The notes: generated from the letters alone by a model not told the origin. A stretch of 64,000 nt of DNA from Atkinsonella hypoxylon (GCA_000729835.1 JFHB01000113.1:1-64000); one strand, 5' to 3'; positions 1 through 11,990 are shown, counted from the stretch's first letter. Made by a program: numbers and translations.

Positions 1-116
1 AACCTGGAACTCAGCAACCCGGAACCGATCGAACCCAGCAACCCGGAACCCAGCAACCCGGAACCCAGCAACCTGGAACTCAGCAACCCGGAACCGATCG
101 AACCCAGCAACCTGGA
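1..116. repeat. 15-bp tandem repeat at the window's left edge
   Basis: Units of 15 bp, sometimes lengthened to 24 bp, run from the window edge to about 116. Read in the third frame they encode Pro-Gly-Thr-Gln-Gln units with a Pro-Gly-Thr-Asp-Arg-Thr-Gln-Gln variant. The array continues off the left edge, so its full copy number is unknown. Confidence 0.85.
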
Positions 117-428
117 GGTAGTCCAGCCAGGCCACCCGCGAACGGCAATCGTCAGCCTGGAAGAGGTCAGACTGGAAACAGCAGGAGTCGGCCCGGACGA
201 GTTCAGAATGGAGGCCGTAACCGTCAGACTGGCAATGGCCAGACTGGAGGATTTCAAAATGGAAACGGTAACCGTCGACCCGGACAAGTTCAGAATGGAG
301 GCCGTAACCGTCAGACTGGCAATGGCCAGACTGGAGGATTTCAAAATGGAAACGGCAACCGTCGGGCTGGAAGAGTTCAGAATGGAGGCCGTAAACGCCA
401 GACTGGAACTGGCCAAGGCAACGCTTGA
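3..428 (+). CDS. 3' end of a low-complexity, repeat-rich protein (partial, hypothetical)
   Basis: The frame starting at base 3 is open from the window edge to a TGA at 426-428 (141 residues). It encodes first Pro-Gly-Thr-Gln-Gln units, then Gly/Asn/Gln/Arg-rich 29-residue units. A second frame (starting at base 1) is also open, to 492. It reads as a charged sequence with repeated Met-Glu-Ala-Val and Leu-Glu-Asp-Phe-Lys-Met blocks. Because the repeat periods (15 and 87 bp) are multiples of three, both frames stay open together, so openness alone does not pick the coding one. I prefer the Gly/Asn/Gln-rich frame because such tails are common in fungal secreted and RNA-binding proteins. The start and any functional domain lie outside the window, and no function can be assigned. 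Confidence 0.35.
   Translation, partial: PGTQQPGTDRTQQPGTQQPGTQQPGTQQPGTDRTQQPGGSPARPPANGNRQPGRGQTGNSRSRPGRVQNGGRNRQTGNGQTGGFQNGNGNRRPGQVQNGGRNRQTGNGQTGGFQNGNGNRRAGRVQNGGRKRQTGTGQGNA
208..419. repeat. 87-bp tandem repeat (2 full copies and a partial third)
   Basis: Copies start at 208, 295 and 382, exactly 87 bp apart, each opening with ATGGAGGCCGTAA. The first two copies are nearly identical. The third is shorter and more diverged. The 87-bp unit is 29 codons, so array length can change without shifting the frame. Confidence 0.9.
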
Positions 429-1128
429 CAAAACCGCAACTTGTCATCTCGCAGAGGAGCAAGCACAGACTTTGCACCGTGCAAACCATTAATCTTCCGT
501 CTGAGACGTGAAAGTGGTAGACAGCGTACATACATAGTTATACAGCGCAGCGCAATACATCGTTTTTATGGTGTTTCCTACGGCGCACGTTAGCTTCCTC
601 ATCATGAGTTGTGCTTGCAGTGGCAAAGTAGTGGTTTGGAAGACCCATGTCAGCCAATCACATGAATCAGTCTACGTTAGGGAAATAAGTGTGCAGGTAT
701 CATAAGTTTGACAACTTCTTTCACCGCTTGTAAATGACCTATGACAGTATGTACTCTGCGTCGAGAAAAAAATGTAGCTCGCCAACCAGGTCTCGTCAGC
801 CCAAACGAACAAGAGCCAGATTGGGCCATTCCAAAGGAGAAGCATGAAGCGAGTCAATATAAGCACTTCTTGGCACAACCACGGTCATAGAAGGACCAGG
901 TTGCAATTTGACATCCGTGCTGGGTTCACGTGGAGTTTCTTTCATAAACTAAGGCTTCAGTTCTGCACATGTAATTCGTATTAAAAGCGTATAAAAAGTG
1001 GACAGAGACCTCCATAGTGCGTCATTAAATGATTATGCTAGTTACATCAGTATGGTAAATAAGGACAAGGAACAAGAAGGGCTGTCGCTTTTGGACGGGG
1101 AGGAGAAGATGGGGGCATCGGATTGCTT
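429..1128. other. Intergenic, no gene seen
   Basis: Between the repeat-rich frame and the 3' end of the squalene synthase gene. Short open frames exist but none has recognisable protein content, splice logic or a repeat. I see nothing to annotate. Confidence 0.6.
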
Positions 1129-2763
1129 TCATAGTTCGTCCTTGGTGCTTGGCAGAGGGTTGCTTGGTCTTGCGTCTGGGTTGTGGAGCTGGTTTAGGAA
1201 GACGCTGGCTTCTTTGAAGACGTTGGGGAATTGGGCGCCCATAAGCCAGGCTGCCCCGATCTGTGACGCATGTTAACTTGTGTTGAGAGCAGAGGGGAAC
1301 AAATAAGAAAGGTGCGCATACCATCATGCCGGAAACACAAACGAGGGCAAAGATGACGACGCCAAATATGGCGACTGTCTCGCGTACATCCAGGCCAGGC
1401 TCGCTCTTTTGTCGTTGTGCGCTAGCGGCGGCGAGCTTCTTAGGGTCTTGCGTCGGGTATAGCGTTTCGATGAATTGCTCGATCTGGGTAATTGATTAAT
1501 GCGCTATTTGCTGTTGGGGAAGAGATGGAGGTGAATGAGCGTACCTTTGCGCACCGAACACTAATGTTGAGATAGTTGGGGTCTTTGGGGTCGTTCTTTT
1601 TCTGGATCTTGCGGATGTATTTCCTGAACACATCGCATACAGTGTGGAGGTTTTGCGTGCAATCCATCATGATCTGACAGGCGTCGCCCTTTGTGATTTT
1701 GACATTGCGCTTGAGAACATCTGGGTTGCGGAACATGGATTCCATGCCTGCGATGGCCATGCCCTGGGGGATGGCAACGAAGTTGAAGACACTTTGCTCG
1801 CGCATCCCGGCCATGTAGAACAGACACTCCTCGACGTGCTTCATGGCATCGAGAATCATATCGGAGATGCAGTTGAGAGCCTGCTCCTCGTACTTGGGGT
1901 CGAACAGGTCCTCCCACTTGTCGACGTGTCGGCTCCAGATCTCCTTGGGATACCAACGTCGCCCGTCCTGCCAGTCCTCGTGAATGTCACGGATGATGTT
2001 GGTCTTTTGAAGAAATTGGCCCATGGATTCGGTCAGTGAGGGACGCTCTGCAAGCTTGGGATTGCCAAGCCCCGATTCGACGAATAATCTCGTCAAGCCC
2101 TCGCCTACCAAGCCAGCTACGTAGTGGCAATACAGCTCGTAGTCTTCAATGCTTTGCAAGCCGTTTTTGATCAATTCGTCGTTCTGGACAAAATCAGCCA
2201 TGCCGTTACCCATCTTGATGGTGATGTCCTTGATGATGGCATAATATTGCGGCTTAATTTTCTTGAGTTCAGTGATGACCACGTCGAACTTTTCCAAAAG
2301 CTCTCGGTCCCTCTCCTTGCTCTCGTGGAATTGCCAGCCGTCGATCTCCATGTTTTGGTGAAAGTTGCGTAACAGGGGAATCTTCTTTCCTAACTGAATC
2401 GTCATGTCATCCTCGATGGTGTCCAAGCCGCGCAAGACAAGGTAGAATAAAGCGATGGGAACGAGGAGTTCGGGATTCAGCTCTTGGATGACGACGGCGA
2501 AGCTGCGACTCGTCATATCGAGGAAGCGAAAGCATTCCCTTAACGTTTCTGATTCGGTAGAAGGGTCACGTCTGTGTACAGGGTTGTGCCAGAGCTTCCT
2601 GCGAGTTGTGAATCCTGGTTAGCTGCAACTATGGCCTGGTGACGATTGCATGGGTGCAATCTAGTAGCACAAGCCGATGTTTGCTTGCACGAGTAGCACA
2701 GACATACCATTGAATCACAGCACGTAGCTGATTCGGATGCAACAGAAGACGCAAGGCGCCCAT
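1129..2763 (-). CDS. ERG9: Squalene synthase (farnesyl-diphosphate farnesyltransferase)
   Basis: Condenses two farnesyl diphosphates to squalene, the committed step to ergosterol, on the ER membrane. Exons on the minus strand: 2763-2708, 2598-1545, 1483-1322, 1260-1129. All junctions are GT-AG and keep phase, giving 467 residues, close to other fungal enzymes. The N-terminus (MGALRLLLHPNQLRAVIQW) and the block KLWHNPVHRRDPSTESE after intron 1 are family hallmarks. The two Asp-rich substrate/Mg sites are DTIEDDM and the NIIRDIHEDWQDGRR block; the WYPKEIW that follows is also typical. Exon 3 supplies a hydrophobic tail anchor (VAIFGVVIFALVCVSGMM, continuing into exon 4). The last exon ends in STKDEL before TGA, a possible ER-retrieval signal on the lumenal tail. 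The 56-nt first exon is supported by the intact N-terminal motif. Family assignment is certain from sequence; the KDEL reading depends on the last intron (1261-1321). Confidence 0.95.
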
Positions 2764-4070
2764 TGTGATAAAGTGGCGAGCGACGCGGCCAGAATATGGA
2801 AAATGAAGAGGAAAAAGTCGATTTGAGAATAGCGACAAGGCGTGACGTCGCAACCAGGAGTCGATTCGATGTTGTAAAATGCACTTGCTAGTATCTGAAA
2901 ACGAGACGAGATTGAATTGAATAAGGCAACAGCAATGGTCATCTGCGCTCGAAAAAAGCAGAAGGTATTTGTTTTATAGAGAAGAGAAAGAGAAACACAA
3001 AAAAAAAAGAACGCAGCCGGGGAAGGCCTTGTTGTGAATTTGTGAATGGCTTGCAAGAGGCGGACTTTTTTCTTGCGAGTTGACGAACGGGAAATTAATA
3101 ACTTTCCACCTTGGGCGCTGAGCATGCCATGGCGTGTGATGATTGGACAGCGCAAGCAGGCTAAGCTGGCTGTACAGAAGAGCACAACACCACGTGCCCC
3201 TGAATGATTTTGCAGAATTACAGGAGGGCAATTTAGCTGTGATTGTCAGCATTAAATTGATACAGCTTGGAGAGACATTTTAGTTTAGCTCCTTGTCTGA
3301 CATAGTTAGTTAAAATCTGGTACTATAACATCCAAGAAGAACCCTACAAAGAGACTTTCAATTGGCTGAAATTGCCCCTGTAAAGTAGAATTGTAAAACC
3401 GGTGGCTTTTTGGCTGCTCGACGCGTTTTAGGGGTGACTCACCGGTTTGGCAGGTGGCGAGGAAAGTGCCAAAGGATTTCACAAGTGCACTATTCCGTAC
3501 GGAGTACAACCCCTGAATTATTTTACAAAGACAGTAGCCCCACCTTCATCCACCCATTGGGTACTCGCTAACAGCTGCAACTAAAATCACAGATCAAAAA
3601 AAAGGAATATAATATTTACTCTTTATAGTATATAGTGTAATTAGCTAGGCAGCTAGGTATAAAAGCGCATTATAAGGCTATAGGCTGCTTAGAATGCTAT
3701 TCTAGCGAAGTTCTGCAATATCTCCCCTCAAGCAGTAGGTAGTTAGAGCAGTATAGGAAGTAATGCGGGGTATGTAGCTTTACTCAAAGATACTTACTTT
3801 TATGCATTAGTTACTAGTAGTTTAATGTACTCAACGCTCCACGCTATAATTTTTATTCCCCGGTCACCTTTGACGGCAGGAGCCGATTCACCATTGACGA
3901 CCGACCTTTCTGCATCTCTGCCTAGCTGCTTCGGCGTCTTCATCTCCATCTGCATCATGCAGCTGCTGCAATTTTTTTTTTTCCGATACGTACTGGGCAA
4001 CTGCAGCTATAACTGCGCCAAACCCGGTCATGTTGATATTCTGACCCTCATTTAGAGTAAGGGTAAGACT
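2764..4070. other. Intergenic, includes a short AT-rich relic
   Basis: The ERG9 upstream region. A stretch at about 3590-3850 is rich in TAG/TATA steps and looks like the RIP-mutated DNA at the right of the window, so it is probably a small old transposon fragment. A copy of the 9-mer TACGGAGTA lies at 3498-3506. No convincing gene. Confidence 0.5.
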
Positions 4071-4223
4071 ATCCCCTTGGGGATGAGAAGGCTCCAGGTA
4101 CAAAGGTGACAGGGCTCGGTCCAATTAAATTTATCGCTGTAGGAGGTATATTTCCTCCCCTACAAAGTTGTACTATAATATAAGTACCTACCTACTAATA
4201 ACAGTCTAAGCTACAAAGAGGAA
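4071..4223. repeat. Dispersed repeat, copy 1 (about 150 bp)
   Basis: Runs from ATCCCCTTGGGG to AAAGAGGAA and is matched over its whole length, in the same orientation, by 22549-22693. Differences are mostly C/T and G/A, plus a few substitutions around 4143-4160 and one short indel. No open frame spans it. Probably a non-autonomous transposon or a fragment of one that has been through RIP. Confidence 0.8.
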
Positions 4224-7200
4224 CCTTATACATCTTATAACTCTACTAGTTTTTAATGGTTACCTAAGGTCACTCGGGCTGCGCCCAATCGCCAGCAATT
4301 AAAGTGGATCCACACTGTACCTGGCTCCGCAACCATGGCCTTTTGCCTGAAGTGCACTCTCCTAGCGGACTCTACATCTCCGCAAATACCAATTCCTTTC
4401 CAACCCAACAACAAGGTCTCATCCGGGTCGGATACATGGCCCTCGACGGTTCACATTTCGAGTGGGCTGTCGTGGTGGTGCTGATGATCGAACATGGGTT
4501 GTCCAATGTCGATACCTCAATGGGAGAAGAAATTTGTTAAGGGTCAATTCACATACGATTCGTGCTCGGGCCAACACCATCTGGTAGCTCGGTCAAGGTC
4601 GCATTCTGGCAGTGGTCTTGAATTGGCCTTCACAGAAGACGCGGGCTTCGAGGCTATGTGCCATTATAGATGCGAACTCTGGCTAACACAACACTAATTA
4701 CCATTAAAAGCAGCGATTGGGATTTCCCATTGCGATGCCTTCAGGTAAAGCCGCGGCGTTCGTCGATTGCCTGAGCAGCAACAGAGTGGCGTTGGGAGAG
4801 AGCTGGAACTATATCAACAGCTAGACAACGACCATGGCATTCTGCTATAATTCCATTCTATGCTCATAAAGGCTGATTTGCAGCATAGTATGGGATCATA
4901 GAATAGACTGCTGTAGATGGCCTATGAGATCTAGGGCTACCCTACCCCCCCAATCTCCCATTCTCAACTCGTACGGAAGCCTTGTCTCGATATATTGTGA
5001 TGAATAGGTTATGTTCTCGCCTATTGGTAAGGTTCTTGTTTCCTAGAGCTACGCTGTGCTTTTCTGCGAATCCGCGCGACTGTACAGTCCTGGAGTCGGC
5101 TTTTATGTCTAATGTTCCCAGCAACGTATCGACATAGACACGTAAGCTGATGATTAGGCTATAGTAGATGTGGATAGAAGGCTTACCAACCAAGCCGGCT
5201 GTGCGTCCTAGATGTCAGCTACAGAGGCTATACGGCTCGGGTCTTCCTACCCTTGGCCCTATGTTCAAAGCTTCTGTGCCTATTACGGATACCTCGAACT
5301 GGTATTCGTATATCCAACATCGGCAAGTATAATAACCTCTTCTTTCAGCAGAATTCTAGGGTTCCGGATAATTCATGCCATCACTTAGCCCAGTCATGCT
5401 CATAATGACGTACTGTACGCTTTTTTTTCAGGGCGTCGGCGCAAAGGAGCTGCGTTCACCTATTTCAGCAATAGGAGTATATCTCGCCTTTCCTGTTGGC
5501 ACTTTGTTGCTCATCAATCTCTACCCAAGAAATTCTGATTCCTTCTTCATTGACTAGATACTCTCAGTTTGTCAAGGAGAGATTCTTAGCAAAATACGGA
5601 ATCAAAAATGTTTATCAGTCAGTAGGTGCAATTAGTTTTCTTTTCTCTAGCACCATAAATTAATACCTCCCAAAAATGCCGACGGTAAGATACGGTACTA
5701 CTTCCACATACACATTTCCGAAGACCAATGTCAATTCATACGTATTATATAGTGTTCTCAATTCAAATTTGCTATTTGCAGCAAGACTAACACTCAAGAT
5801 CCCAAAACGAAGCATCTTTCTTAAGAGCCAACCCAAATCTCGATCAAAATTTCACCAGTGCAAAGCCGTTCGAGCTGACAGGGAGTGTGCAACGTAATGC
5901 ATTTCCAAAGTTTCGCACGTAGTTATCTCAATCTCACAGTCTTAAGATCAGGCGGTATGCCTATTCTCTCGAGACAAAAACATAAATATCTAACTAGTAT
6001 AGTGAATTTGTGACGAGTGTTCAAAGGCAAAATTGGCAAGGCTAAGTATGTTTGTACAATCTACTTTCTTGCACAGCGCCTGATTGTTCGCCGTAATTCT
6101 TCCATAATAAGAGGACTGACCCGCTCGACCATCTCAACAATGCTTAATATCTAGTTATATAAGAAGAGTGGACCTTATAGTGACTCCGTGGAACTTCATG
6201 AATTATATTAAGGGAATGGAGATAAGACTTAGGTAAAGGTTCAAGAGAACGACAAATTCTTTTAAGACGTCGAATGTTTATTCATAATCTACGAGCATGC
6301 AAGAGCCAGATAAAGCATCTGCTCGCAGAAATAACTATAAATATAAAGCATAGTGTTAGTTCAGGGCCGCGTATCCCCATACGCTTGCCAAAGTAGTCAA
6401 CCCCTTGTTCTTGAACTAACGGAAGCGACGAAGAGCAGGGATATAGAGTCACCTAACATCCATGTGTTTGTTTATGGTGCAATATTAATAAGTAACTGTC
6501 GCAAAAATGGCACCGAGGCCACGCTACATGTAATAATGTTCGGTTAGAACTTAGACCCCTCAACCCTCAATATTATATGCCGTGTGACAATTGACAATGT
6601 GGGGAGAAAGTCTGGTTCTTGCCGCGGGGATATGACCGGAGTTGCCCAGCTGCGGGCCACAGTCTTCGCCAGAAGGACGGCACACCAATGAGCGCCATAC
6701 GATAAAGATTTAAACAGGATAGCCAATTACATAGTTGGAATTACTCCAGAAGCTAATCTCGATTAGGGGCGGCCGAGTGCTGGACAACCCTGATGCCCCA
6801 CGTCGCTTAAAAGTTCAATTCGTGGTGCTTCCCCCGCATCAACTGCGTGATCGAGCAAGAGCTTGCTAGTCACTTCGAAGGATGCAGGTCCAGAGCTACA
6901 ACAAGAACACTATCTGGTATCAATCCAGATATGAAAAAAGGATGAATTGTGGGTCCCAACACATTGCCTTATTCGTCACCATCTCAAATCTCCTCCATCA
7001 CCGGGACTCGGCACGCTAAACGAGCAACTGTCCATGAGCTCTCTGACACGTGCTCACAACAAGATCCCACAACACTCTATGGCCCTTGTCCTGCGGGGAA
7101 TCAAATCTTGGCTAATGTGGATTTAGAATTGTTCCGCTCAAGAATCATCAGGCAATTAACCAATTTTTTTTCTCCGCCGCGGCAGGTCTTTGCTGCCCCA

Positions 7201-7408
7201 TCACCGTCTCGACCATCTCATGGTGTCCCACGTGCTGCAGAAGAAAAAGACAGGAAAAAAAAAAAAATGAGGAGCGTTGCTGGACACTAAAAGCCGTACG
7301 GATTCCCTACTCAGGGCGCTCAGGGCCCACCTTAGACACGATATTCTAGTCTTTGCTCGCCTTGGCTCTGCGGAATACCACGAACTGCTTCTACACATCA
7401 TCCTACAA
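4224..7408. other. 3.2-kb gap without a recognisable gene
   Basis: Composition is moderate. Small frames such as 4304-4540 and 5375-5557 encode nothing I recognise and have no supported introns. The stretch 4300-4700 is GC-balanced and might be a decayed gene, but I cannot name it. An extra open segment just upstream of the permease start (7277-7408) could lengthen that protein; I treat it as leader. Confidence 0.5.
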
Positions 7409-9047
7409 ATGGGGGAACCAAACGATGACAAGGCTGTCGCGGTTGCGCCGCCGGACCGCGATGAAACTTCTGAAGGCGATGCAGAGGCCCACGAAATTGT
7501 TGAGGCAGCAACTCTGGGACATAAACGCCAAAGGCTCTCTGATATCTTTACGATTGTGAGTGAGTGCCTCTGATGTAACACGGCGCTTCACGAGTCACTG
7601 ACATTCGGTCTCAACCCCAGTTCTGTTCTGGTTTTGCCCTCATATCCGATGGCTATCAGAACAACCTTATGACCATGTGCAATGTTTTGTTCAAAAAAGA
7701 ATATCCTCATGAGTATACACCTGATGTCAGTACTCGGGTTTCCAATGCCTTGCTGGTGGGCCAAATCCTGGGACAGATTACCGTTGGCTTGACCTGCGAT
7801 TATATGGGACGCAAAACCGCCATTATCCTCACAACGCTCCTCATCGTCCTCGGTGGAATCATGGCTGCTGCCTCGCATGGAGTCACCATCAATGGGATGT
7901 TCTGGATGTTGACCATCTCGAGAGGCATAGTGGGAGTTGGCGCCGGTACGTGATGCACGAGCAGTTTTCATCTATTTCCCCAATTATTCTAATAATGACA
8001 ACAGGGGGCGAATATCCCGCTGCTAGCACTTCTGCGTCTGAGTCGGCCAATGAACATACACCACAACACCGTGGTCCTGTCTTCATCCTCGTCACTAACC
8101 TCCCGCTCTCCTTTGGCGGTCCATTCGCCGTTTCTGTGTTCTTGGTCGTTCTGTCCGCTGCTGGAGCTAACAACCTGTCAACAATATGGAGAGTGTGCTT
8201 CGGAATAGGTGTCTTGCTACCGTTGACGGTGTTTTACTTCCGTCTTAAGATGCTGAACTCGAAGCTCTATCGTCGAGGCGCCATCAAACGCCACGTACCC
8301 TACGGCCTCGTGCTCAAGTATTACTGGAGAAGATTGATCGGCAGTGCAATTTCTTGGCTGCTTTATGATTTTGTTACATTCCCTAATGGAATTTTTTCGG
8401 CGACTATAATCTCCAGTGTCGTGTCGAAATCTGGTGATACGATTCGCAATACGGCGGAGTGGCAGCTTCTCCTTGGCGCAATTGCATTACCGGGTGTATT
8501 TCTTGGCGCCTACCTATGTGACAAGCTGGGACGCAAGAACGTCATGATGCTGGGCTTCTCAGGCTACCTTGTATTTGGTCTCATCATTGGGTGTGCGTAT
8601 GACCGGATCACTGGTATTGTCCCTCTGTTCGTCGTCTTCTACGGACTGATGCAAAGCTCCGGTAATCTCGGACCGGGCGACATGCTTGGACTGATTTCTT
8701 CAGAGAGCTATGCGACTAGTGTGCGAGGAACATGTTATGGCTTCAGTGCTGCCATTGGCAAGGTTGGTGCGGCCCTGGGTACGCAGGCCTTTACACCAAT
8801 CCAGGACCGGTTCGGAAAGAGGTGGACTTTTATCGTTGCGGCTATCTGCGGTATTGCTGGTGTCCTGGTTACGTATTTCTTTGTTCCTGACCTGACGGGT
8901 GAAGATCTGGCCAATGAGGATGAGAAGTTCAGGGCCTACCTGCTACGGAATGAGTGGAATGGAGAGATGGGCGAGGCGGATCTCAAGAGACTGGCGGAGG
9001 ACGTCCCTACTGACAATATTGGTAACGAAGTGAAGATTACAGCCTGA
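7409..9047 (+). CDS. MFS permease of the Git1 / phosphate:H+ symporter type
   Basis: Predicted plasma-membrane transporter, most likely for glycerophosphodiesters (glycerophosphoinositol, as Git1) or inorganic phosphate. Exons 7409-7555, 7621-7945 and 8005-9047 join in phase to give 504 residues, normal for the family. The first membrane segment starts at the exon 1/2 junction (IFTI|FCSGFALISDGYQ). The loop DYMGRKTA is the classic MFS signature. The GGEYP motif (about residues 158-162) falls exactly at the exon 2/3 splice and is diagnostic of the Pho84/Git1 branch. A second MFS loop, DKLGRKN, follows. The C-tail block FRAYLLRNEWNGEMGE resembles Git1-like proteins. The ATG at 7409 was chosen because it leaves a normal short cytosolic N-terminus; an in-frame ATG at 7277 would add 44 residues. 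The gene converges on the lipase 345 bp away. The substrate is inference. Confidence 0.88.
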
Positions 9048-9392
9048 GGTCACAACAACCTTGCAAGCATCCAGTCGATATACGCTCACGGTAGCACTGC
9101 TCCATTGATGTGTATGGAGCCCGACGTCCCCAATCTTCAATCCCCAACCTTTTTCGCACAAAACGTTAATTTATGCTATCATAGCAGTTTCCCGCCAGTT
9201 TTCTGATACATATAACGTATTGTCAGTTTGATAATGCAGACTACTTATTATCTCATAGTAACCCAAGCGCCAAACTTTATATATAATGCCACATCTGAGA
9301 ACATCATGTCCAACTTTATATCCAAGTTGCCGCTAAATGTCGCCATATAATATTGTGACCGATATTCTTCATTCCTGCGTGGTCCACGCACA

Positions 9393-10739
9393 TCAAAGCA
9401 CTATCGTCGAATTGGACGGCTCATAGATCGACTTCCCAGCCAATCGTATAAGGCCTTCCAGGATGGTTCGAGGCATAATCTCGACGGCGTGCGGATTGAG
9501 AAGCGAGAAAATCACGTTCCTGGTCGAACAGCCGGAAAAGACCTTCTTGCTGTCCAAGACGTCAACCAGCCACGCAAAGGCCGGCAGCGTACCCGTGACA
9601 AAGAGCGTCTCATGAATCGACACCTCGTCTCTCATATACTGCACCGTTCCACCATGGCCGCAGTAGAAATGTACCAGCTGGTCGGTATCGGCCACGGGGC
9701 TGATCTCGTCATGGACAGGCTTGTAGATGTAGAGAGGTACTTTGGGGACCGTTTTTCCCAGCGCGTTCTCGTTGAAAACGTCGAGTAGAACCCCCTTATC
9801 GATAACTGTCGGGTCATCCAGCATGGCTAGGACGTCCTTGAAGAGAAACTGCGCCAGGTCGGCTACGAGACATTGCCTCCTCACCTTCTCCATGTCAGAT
9901 CGGTACTGCGGCAGGACGTGCTGCTCTATGACCTTGCGGAACTCCGGGTACTCGTTCCCTATGCCTACTAGTCCGGCTACAAGAAGTCCTGCCTTAAGGC
10001 GCTTGTTAAGCGCCTTGACGACGGGCGGGATACTCGGGACTAGTCCACCCAGCGCGGCGCCCACAATCTTGAGCTCGGGCGCGTAGGATGCGTGTAGCTC
10101 TGCGGCCCATCCTGCGGCGATGCTGCCGCCGGAGTATCCCCATAGCGCAACGGAGGCGCTCTGGTGTATGCCCGTGATGTTGGTGGACCGAGTTGCCGCT
10201 CGGATGCCGTCTAGAATTGCCTGACCTGATAATTTGTTCGCCAGAAAGGCCGACTTCGGACCCAGGTAGTCTGGCAGGATAACGACCCAGCCTCGCGCAA
10301 GGGCGCCAGCAAGGAACAATAACTCGATCTGGGTTTCCACCGTAGTCCCTATAATTTGGCCGTGACTGGATCCTTGTTGCAGCATATAGGAGGGAGCACA
10401 GTCGATGAAGGCGGCGTCGTCGATCACCTGGTGGGACAGAATCTTGTCGAATTGCGCATCTTGAGGAATCAGCACAGTTAGAGCCGTTGCCGTGGACGCG
10501 TTGAAGCTGTCGGTTGTTTTGTACAGGATCTGGTGCGCCGTCTGGAGGTTGAACGGGTGTATGCCGAAATCGCGGATTGGAAAAGGGGGCTGCCTGTGTC
10601 TCAAAATCGTCCCTGGTGCAAGATGGTCGATGCCGCTGGGCACCTCGTACCATGGATCTTGACTCGGGGGCGTGGGCAGGCTCGCGGCTTCGACGCCAGC
10701 GAGGGCTATGATGCTGGTGAAGAAGAGGGACGGAATCAT
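9393..10739 (-). CDS. Secretory lipase (LIP / CalA-type family)
   Basis: Extracellular lipase of the fungal secretory-lipase family (alpha/beta hydrolase related to Candida LIP proteins and lipase A). Single exon, 448 residues from the ATG at 10739, chosen because it starts a clean signal peptide (MIPSLFFTSIIALAGVEAAS). An upstream in-frame ATG at 10826 would bury it. The nucleophile is Ser203 in GYSGG. The likely acid and base are Asp344 in the VHDEISPVAD block and His376 in SIHETLF; the Ser-Asp-His order and the 32-residue Asp-His spacing fit lipase A. The mature N-terminus PWYEVPSGIDHLAPGTILRHR is also typical of the family. Convergent with the Git1-type permease. The exact substrate (triacylglycerol or phospholipid acyl chains) cannot be read from sequence. 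Confidence 0.93.
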   Translation of the reverse strand: MIPSLFFTSIIALAGVEAASLPTPPSQDPWYEVPSGIDHLAPGTILRHRQPPFPIRDFGIHPFNLQTAHQILYKTTDSFNASTATALTVLIPQDAQFDKILSHQVIDDAAFIDCAPSYMLQQGSSHGQIIGTTVETQIELLFLAGALARGWVVILPDYLGPKSAFLANKLSGQAILDGIRAATRSTNITGIHQSASVALWGYSGGSIAAGWAAELHASYAPELKIVGAALGGLVPSIPPVVKALNKRLKAGLLVAGLVGIGNEYPEFRKVIEQHVLPQYRSDMEKVRRQCLVADLAQFLFKDVLAMLDDPTVIDKGVLLDVFNENALGKTVPKVPLYIYKPVHDEISPVADTDQLVHFYCGHGGTVQYMRDEVSIHETLFVTGTLPAFAWLVDVLDSKKVFSGCSTRNVIFSLLNPHAVEIMPRTILEGLIRLAGKSIYEPSNSTIVL

Positions 10740-11990
10740 GCTTAGAAGTTCTGGCACTATAGGGAGCCACCGATGACAAGTAAAGTAGTAGTACGGACTC
10801 TTGCGTCCGGCAAGCCAAGTCGACACACTTGTATGATAGATAGATATACTTGCCTAGGCAGCCGGCTTTTCAGGGGACGGTACCGAGCATACATGGTAAC
10901 GGCAATTATCCCTGCGGAATCTGTAGATGACCCGAGATTTTAGACTCACTCCTGCGTGATCGAAAGCTAGTCACGAAGTAAGACATGATAAGGCTCGTTT
11001 TGCCAAATTGGACGATCTCCTGTCCCATCTGCTACCAAGAGCCAGCATACAACCAGCCTTATCTCTCACTTTCCAAAAATAGCTTCAGGGATCCAGTACG
11101 TTTAATGGACGCTTGGCATGATAACTACACGAAATACGAAATAGTCACATGAACTCGACGGCAAGTAAAGTCAAATGACAGGCTCAGACAGATATTAGAC
11201 ATGTCTTGGACAATCCTCAGCACATGACAGATGATTGGCCCAACGCCCCCTGCAAAGGAGGCCTGTAAATCAGTCAAGTGGCTGTACTCCGTACTTTGTT
11301 TTCCTTTGGCTCAATCCTGGTGTCCCGAAGGATCCGGGCCGCAGCCCCCAGCAGATAAAGTGGGCGGTGCTCGGACATGACACGTCCCCTTTCTCCCGTT
11401 TCCCATCTTTCCCACCTTTCCCTTTCCCACCTTTCCCACATCACGAGTTGGGTTCACGCTGCTGTTTTTGGAACCCCGAATCTCAGCCACATTGGTATGA
11501 CGAGGCTTGTTCTGTTGTTCTCCGCGCGACCCGTGGATAAAAACCATCTCGCCGATTGACCAGCGGAACTGGCTGTCGTTTCTAGATGCGCTCACGGAGC
11601 TATCTTGCTGGAGGTCAAAATGCCATCGTTTTTGGACAGTTGCTCAGCATGAATCTGCTGTAACTACAACTTGGGTCAAGAACAACATCGCTGCCTCTTT
11701 TTTTTTTGTTCCGTCAAGATGACCGAGCGCAAGCTCATTGTCTTTGAAGACCTATGATTTCTTCAAAGCCCGTTCGCAGCAGCCTTTTTGTCCGCGAACG
11801 AACTTAGTGCGCTCATCACGGTCCTTTGTTTGACGATCAAAGCCGCCGAGCGCATTAGTATCATGCGTTAGGGCGACTTATTCTGACAAAGGTCATCTTG
11901 TCTCGAACGACGTCTCCTTGAGTTTGCCTTTGGTCACTTTCAAAAGATGAGGGAGGCTGTTATACAACCCGACTTGGTTCCTTTTCTTAG
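10740..11990. other. Intergenic, no intact gene
   Basis: Upstream of the lipase. It holds a TACTCCGTA 9-mer at 11285-11293, a pyrimidine-rich stretch of repeated TTTCCCAC-like units at about 11390-11440, and a T run at 11699-11707. A frame starting at 11719 is broken by stops and may be the decayed 5' part of the gene remnant described next. Confidence 0.45.

Noticed and set aside
1644..2372. Open plus-strand frames opposite ERG9
   Set aside because: They are mirror frames of a confidently spliced gene and carry no motif of their own.
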